Assembly: GCA_022712895.1 (NCBI GenBank)
Contig: JAFLJS010000011.1
Location: 1 to 64,000 of the forward strand
Reading direction: 5' to 3'
DNA length: 64,000 bases
DNA from: Desulfocapsa sp.
Lineage (GTDB): Bacteria > Desulfobacterota > Desulfobulbia > Desulfobulbales > Desulfocapsaceae
Shown piece after piece: positions 61,249 through 64,000 of this stretch. The position numbers and the translations under genes are program-made. Below the pieces are notes generated by a model. The model made no database searches and was not told where the DNA came from. It saw only the letters and a list, made by a program, of their open reading frames with translations. Position 1 is the stretch's first letter. Every line of letters starts with the position of its first letter.

Positions 61249-63144
61249 ATGAGTAATTATTCAGGCCACTTTCTCTGCGCCACAACTGGTGCACAATCTG
61301 ATTACTATTCCAAGCCACTGGCGATTCGTCCCGGCGACGCATTCAGTACTGGTGACGAGACGGATGAGACACCTCTCCTTGCTGGTGGTTTTCCTGCGAT
61401 TCACCCTGACTCTGACTTCCCTCTGTCACCAACCCTACAACTCAATGCTGATTTGACCACCATTGACAGCGCACACATCGCAGCACTTGCCAGGGCAGAG
61501 TTCACCCGTCATAACAATCAATCCTATCGAACCTATGCTCTGGAAGCTGATGCCCGCCTCACCGTTCTCAGTGCTGATGCTGCGCCCCTCAATGCATTCA
61601 TCAACACCTATGGCGGCATCCTCCACATCGACCCTATACTGACCAAGGGTTATGACCCTGAATTAACAACCGGCCACGAAATACAGATAGAGCAGACTGG
61701 TAAAGGACTGAGGATTTCCTTCAACGTTAAACAGCCGGTTGATCTCAGTCGTTGTACCTACTGTGGCGATTGTGGTGAAGCGTGTCCGGAAGACTGCCTG
61801 ACCAAACAGCTCTTTTTAGATTTTTCTCGCTGTACTCTCTGCAAAGAATGCGTGGTCATCTGCTCCCATGACGCCATTGACCTCCATACTGTTGAAGGTA
61901 GAGAGTTAACTACGCCAGCACTTCTACTCCTTGACGGAACAGGTGTTGCTCTGCCGGAAACAAAAGAAAATATCTACTCAAAAGATAGCCTTGCCACTCT
62001 CTTTGAACGGATCTACGCAACTGAGATTGAAGAAGTCATCGACTGGAGTGCGAACACTTGTCAATACAGTCCAAGGCTTGATACCGGCTGTAGTGCTTGT
62101 GTCGATGCCTGCGTGCACAATGCCATTCACCAATCAAAAGAAGGGGTGACGGTTAACCACCTTGCCTGTGTTGAATGTGGCGCCTGCCTTTCCAGTTGTC
62201 CCACCGAAGCCTTACAATATAAACGCTTTGATGATATTCATTTTATAGAATACTTTAGAGAGTTCCCCTTAACACCTGGAACGACCGTAGTCATTGGGGA
62301 TGAGGCCACATTGCGTACATTCTGGTGGAAGAGCGACGGCACACGATATGAAAACGTATTCTTCCTGGAGCACCCTCAGCCAACCGCCCTCCATGCCATG
62401 CATCTTCTACTTCTCCGGGCAATGGGAGCGGCGCATATAATCGTCCTTGAACAAAAACAGAACGTACCTTCCAGCCAGATAGTAATCAGTAACAAAATTA
62501 TTCAAGAGCTCCTCCAACAGGAACAATCAGTGCAGGTAATAACCGCTGTTTCTGACCTTGCCGTCCTCCTCGGGAAGGGCAACGACAGTACTGCACCCGA
62601 TTTTTCCTACCATGACTTTTCCTACACTAACCGTAGGGCAAAGCTCATGGACATTGTGCGGTTTCTGGCTCAGCACAGTAATGCTGAGCCAGAAATTCTC
62701 ACAGGTGCAGCCAGTGAAGATTTTGGCACAATTATCTGTGATGAAGATGCATGCACCGGCTGTATTGCCTGTGTCGGTGAATGCCGAATCGGTGCTCTGA
62801 CAACAGACGGAGAAACCTACTCCCTCAGCCACACTCCTGCACTCTGTGTCCAGTGTGGCACATGTATAAGTGTCTGCCCTGAGAATGCACTCTCAGCGCA
62901 GCCTGGGCTCTCTTTGAAGGAAGATTTTTTCACAGAGCGGCTGATTGCAAAAACAGAACCTGCCACATGTAAGGGCTGCGGGAAAATATTTGGTACACAA
63001 AAATCACTGGAAAAAGTGGTATCTATTCTCACTGCCAAAGGTATGTGGGACAAAACAGATGACCTTCTCTCATACTGTGATAATTGCCGTGTGATCAACC
63101 TCTACAAAACGAGCGAGCATGAGCAAGCAAACAGAGCTGACTGA
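61249..63144 (+). CDS. Multi-[4Fe-4S] ferredoxin-like protein, formate dehydrogenase associated
   Basis: 631 residues, soluble, no signal peptide, ATG 61249 with AAGGAAA upstream. Six 4Fe-4S motifs lie in three pairs: CTYCGDCGEACPEDC near 170 with CTLCKECVVIC near 195; CSACVDACV near 281 with CVECGACLSSCP near 307; CTGCIACVGEC near 501 with CVQCGTCISVCP near 533. A last CKGCG (near 575) and CDNC (near 611) may bind zinc or iron. The part between clusters 4 and 5 (about 330-490) has no obvious cofactor motif. The TorD-like chaperone overlaps its end. It probably relays electrons for, or helps assemble, a formate dehydrogenase. No motif for a flavin is obvious. Confidence 0.9.
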   Translation: MSNYSGHFLCATTGAQSDYYSKPLAIRPGDAFSTGDETDETPLLAGGFPAIHPDSDFPLSPTLQLNADLTTIDSAHIAALARAEFTRHNNQSYRTYALEADARLTVLSADAAPLNAFINTYGGILHIDPILTKGYDPELTTGHEIQIEQTGKGLRISFNVKQPVDLSRCTYCGDCGEACPEDCLTKQLFLDFSRCTLCKECVVICSHDAIDLHTVEGRELTTPALLLLDGTGVALPETKENIYSKDSLATLFERIYATEIEEVIDWSANTCQYSPRLDTGCSACVDACVHNAIHQSKEGVTVNHLACVECGACLSSCPTEALQYKRFDDIHFIEYFREFPLTPGTTVVIGDEATLRTFWWKSDGTRYENVFFLEHPQPTALHAMHLLLLRAMGAAHIIVLEQKQNVPSSQIVISNKIIQELLQQEQSVQVITAVSDLAVLLGKGNDSTAPDFSYHDFSYTNRRAKLMDIVRFLAQHSNAEPEILTGAASEDFGTIICDEDACTGCIACVGECRIGALTTDGETYSLSHTPALCVQCGTCISVCPENALSAQPGLSLKEDFFTERLIAKTEPATCKGCGKIFGTQKSLEKVVSILTAKGMWDKTDDLLSYCDNCRVINLYKTSEHEQANRAD

Positions 63145-63754
63145 TCGGGATTTAAGCAGAATACGCCTACGTTTTCTGGATCTTCTCAAATCTTTTTTTC
63201 AAGACCAACCCGATGCCGAGCTCCTCAGCCGCTGGCGTGGAATTTTTGCGGCACTGGATAGTCAACGCATCACAAAAAACCTAGACAAGGCCACCCATGA
63301 GCTTGGTGAGCTGCTGTCCAGCATGACTCTGAAGCAGATCAAAGAGGAACACTATGCCCTGTTTATTGACCCTTACAGCAAGCAACTGCTGCCTTTAACA
63401 GCTGCGTATTATATTGATGGCAAAAGTTTTGGACCAAGCCTTGCCAAGTATCGTGACATCCTGAAAGAAGGGCAGGTAATCAAAGAGAGCAAGTTTACAG
63501 ACTCGGAAGACTCACTTCCCATAATGCTCGACGTACTCATTGCACTCATTCAAGAAGAAAAACAAGGTGACGTTGCGACACGGCATTTGCAAGATCAGCT
63601 CTTACAGGAATTTCTCATCCCCACTGTAAAAGCTGTCAGTACCCAGATCGGCGATACAGCGGGCATCAAATTTTATGTAAAGTGTATCACTTTCCTTCTA
63701 GCGTATCTTGAGCTGGAGCAGGGGCTTTTGGAAGATAAAACAAGTAGTTCATAG
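63119..63754 (+). CDS. TorD-family molybdoenzyme assembly chaperone
   Basis: 211 residues, all-helical, cytosolic. The family pattern is visible in LSSMTLKQIKEEHYALFIDPYSKQLLPLTAAYYIDGKSFG (Y-x-x-L-F-x and the P-x-x-S/A-x-Y region) and the C-terminal helices FLIPTVKAVSTQIGDTAGIKFYVKCI. TorD-type chaperones bind TAT signal peptides and the apo-catalytic subunit of Mo/W-bis-MGD enzymes. ATG 63119 overlaps the Fe-S protein gene by 26 bases. The next gene starts with a twin-arginine signal. Confidence 0.88.
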   Translation: MSKQTELTDRDLSRIRLRFLDLLKSFFQDQPDAELLSRWRGIFAALDSQRITKNLDKATHELGELLSSMTLKQIKEEHYALFIDPYSKQLLPLTAAYYIDGKSFGPSLAKYRDILKEGQVIKESKFTDSEDSLPIMLDVLIALIQEEKQGDVATRHLQDQLLQEFLIPTVKAVSTQIGDTAGIKFYVKCITFLLAYLELEQGLLEDKTSSS

Positions 63755-63828
63755 ATATATAGAGTTGACGTTGCACAAAAACGTGTGATGGTTCACAACA
63801 CCCCATAACCATGTGGAGGACATAACGT

Positions 63829-64000
63829 ATGAAAGAAAAAGATGATAAAAGGCGCTCCTTTTTAAAACAGATTTTTGCAGGTTCAGCCATTGTCGCAGGC
63901 TCTGCACTTGTTGGCAGACAGGTGCAGGCCCGTGAAACCATGAAAAACAATCGTCCTGAGGAAGTGCTTTACAAAAAGAGTGCTGATTTTCAGAAATATT
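63829..64000 (+). CDS. Formate dehydrogenase region TAT-signal protein (5' part, cut by window edge)
   Basis: The first 57 residues from ATG 63829 (ribosome site TGGAGGA) are visible. A twin-arginine signal (KRRSFLKQIFAGSAIVAGSALVG) is followed by RPEEVLYKKSADFQKY. The latter is typical of the short formate dehydrogenase region TAT-target proteins that precede the selenocysteine or cysteine FDH catalytic gene in many Desulfobacterota and Proteobacteria. The rest lies outside the window. The FDH catalytic gene is expected downstream. Confidence 0.8.
   Translation, partial: MKEKDDKRRSFLKQIFAGSAIVAGSALVGRQVQARETMKNNRPEEVLYKKSADFQKY

Overview
The window looks like a chromosomal stretch of an anaerobic, respiring Gram-negative bacterium of the Desulfobacterota, most likely the Desulfobulbaceae/Desulfocapsaceae side (inference). 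Support comes from the tungsten/molybdenum aldehyde oxidoreductase operon, the density of multiheme c-type cytochromes, the formate dehydrogenase accessory genes, large Cache-type sensor kinases and chemoreceptors, a GEMM-I c-di-GMP riboswitch ahead of a PEP-CTERM protein, and a class of palindromic intergenic repeats. No rRNA or housekeeping marker fixes the species.

Layout. 1-320: remnant of an IS3-family element. 640-4232 (minus strand): tRNA-Met(CAT), groEL-groES and a branched-chain aminotransferase. 4585-15280 (plus): AI-2E-type permease, an unknown protein, two MoeA proteins (one with a substrate-binding-like C-terminal domain), an AOR-family oxidoreductase, a MoaD-like and a ThiF/MoeB-like protein, an MscS channel and an SLC13-type permease. 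Many of these genes overlap by a few bases, so most of the block looks like one or two operons making and loading a pterin cofactor. 15319-15600: decayed glyA fragment. 15883-16858: c-di-GMP-I riboswitch, PEP-CTERM/GEVED protein, terminator.

17372-33955 (plus) is the most distinctive region. It holds a Rieske protein, split cytochrome b6/PetD-like subunits, an 8-heme membrane-anchored cytochrome, four smaller cytochromes c, two paralogous giant cytochromes with 12 and 10 predicted hemes, a cupredoxin, an FtsX-type permease with its ATPase, an unknown polytopic membrane protein, and a NosL/TRASH-like protein fused to a thioredoxin fold that has lost its cysteines. I read it as a quinol-oxidising bc-type complex feeding a periplasmic or extracellular heme/copper relay, with its own assembly or copper-handling genes. 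The gene set recalls the accessory set of clade II nos loci, but no nosZ is present.

34100-35364: three small exported proteins with an HMA-like fold pattern and no metal-binding cysteines. 35460-38291: TPR protein, NarL-type regulator, KefB-type antiporter. 38303-54873 (minus): a signalling block with a PhnD-like binding protein, REC-GGDEF cyclase, CheR, two hybrid kinases, a large MCP with a Cys-rich insert, an NtrC-type activator and a NarX-type kinase. 54990-64000: a formate dehydrogenase neighbourhood with fdhD, a LivK-like binding protein with kinase and regulator, a PilZ protein, a six-cluster ferredoxin-like protein, a TorD-type chaperone, and the start of a TAT-signal protein cut by the window edge.

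Eight copies of a roughly 125-170 bp imperfect palindrome lie between genes across the window, three of them inside the cytochrome cluster. c-di-GMP appears three times: a GGDEF cyclase makes it, a riboswitch and a PilZ protein read it.
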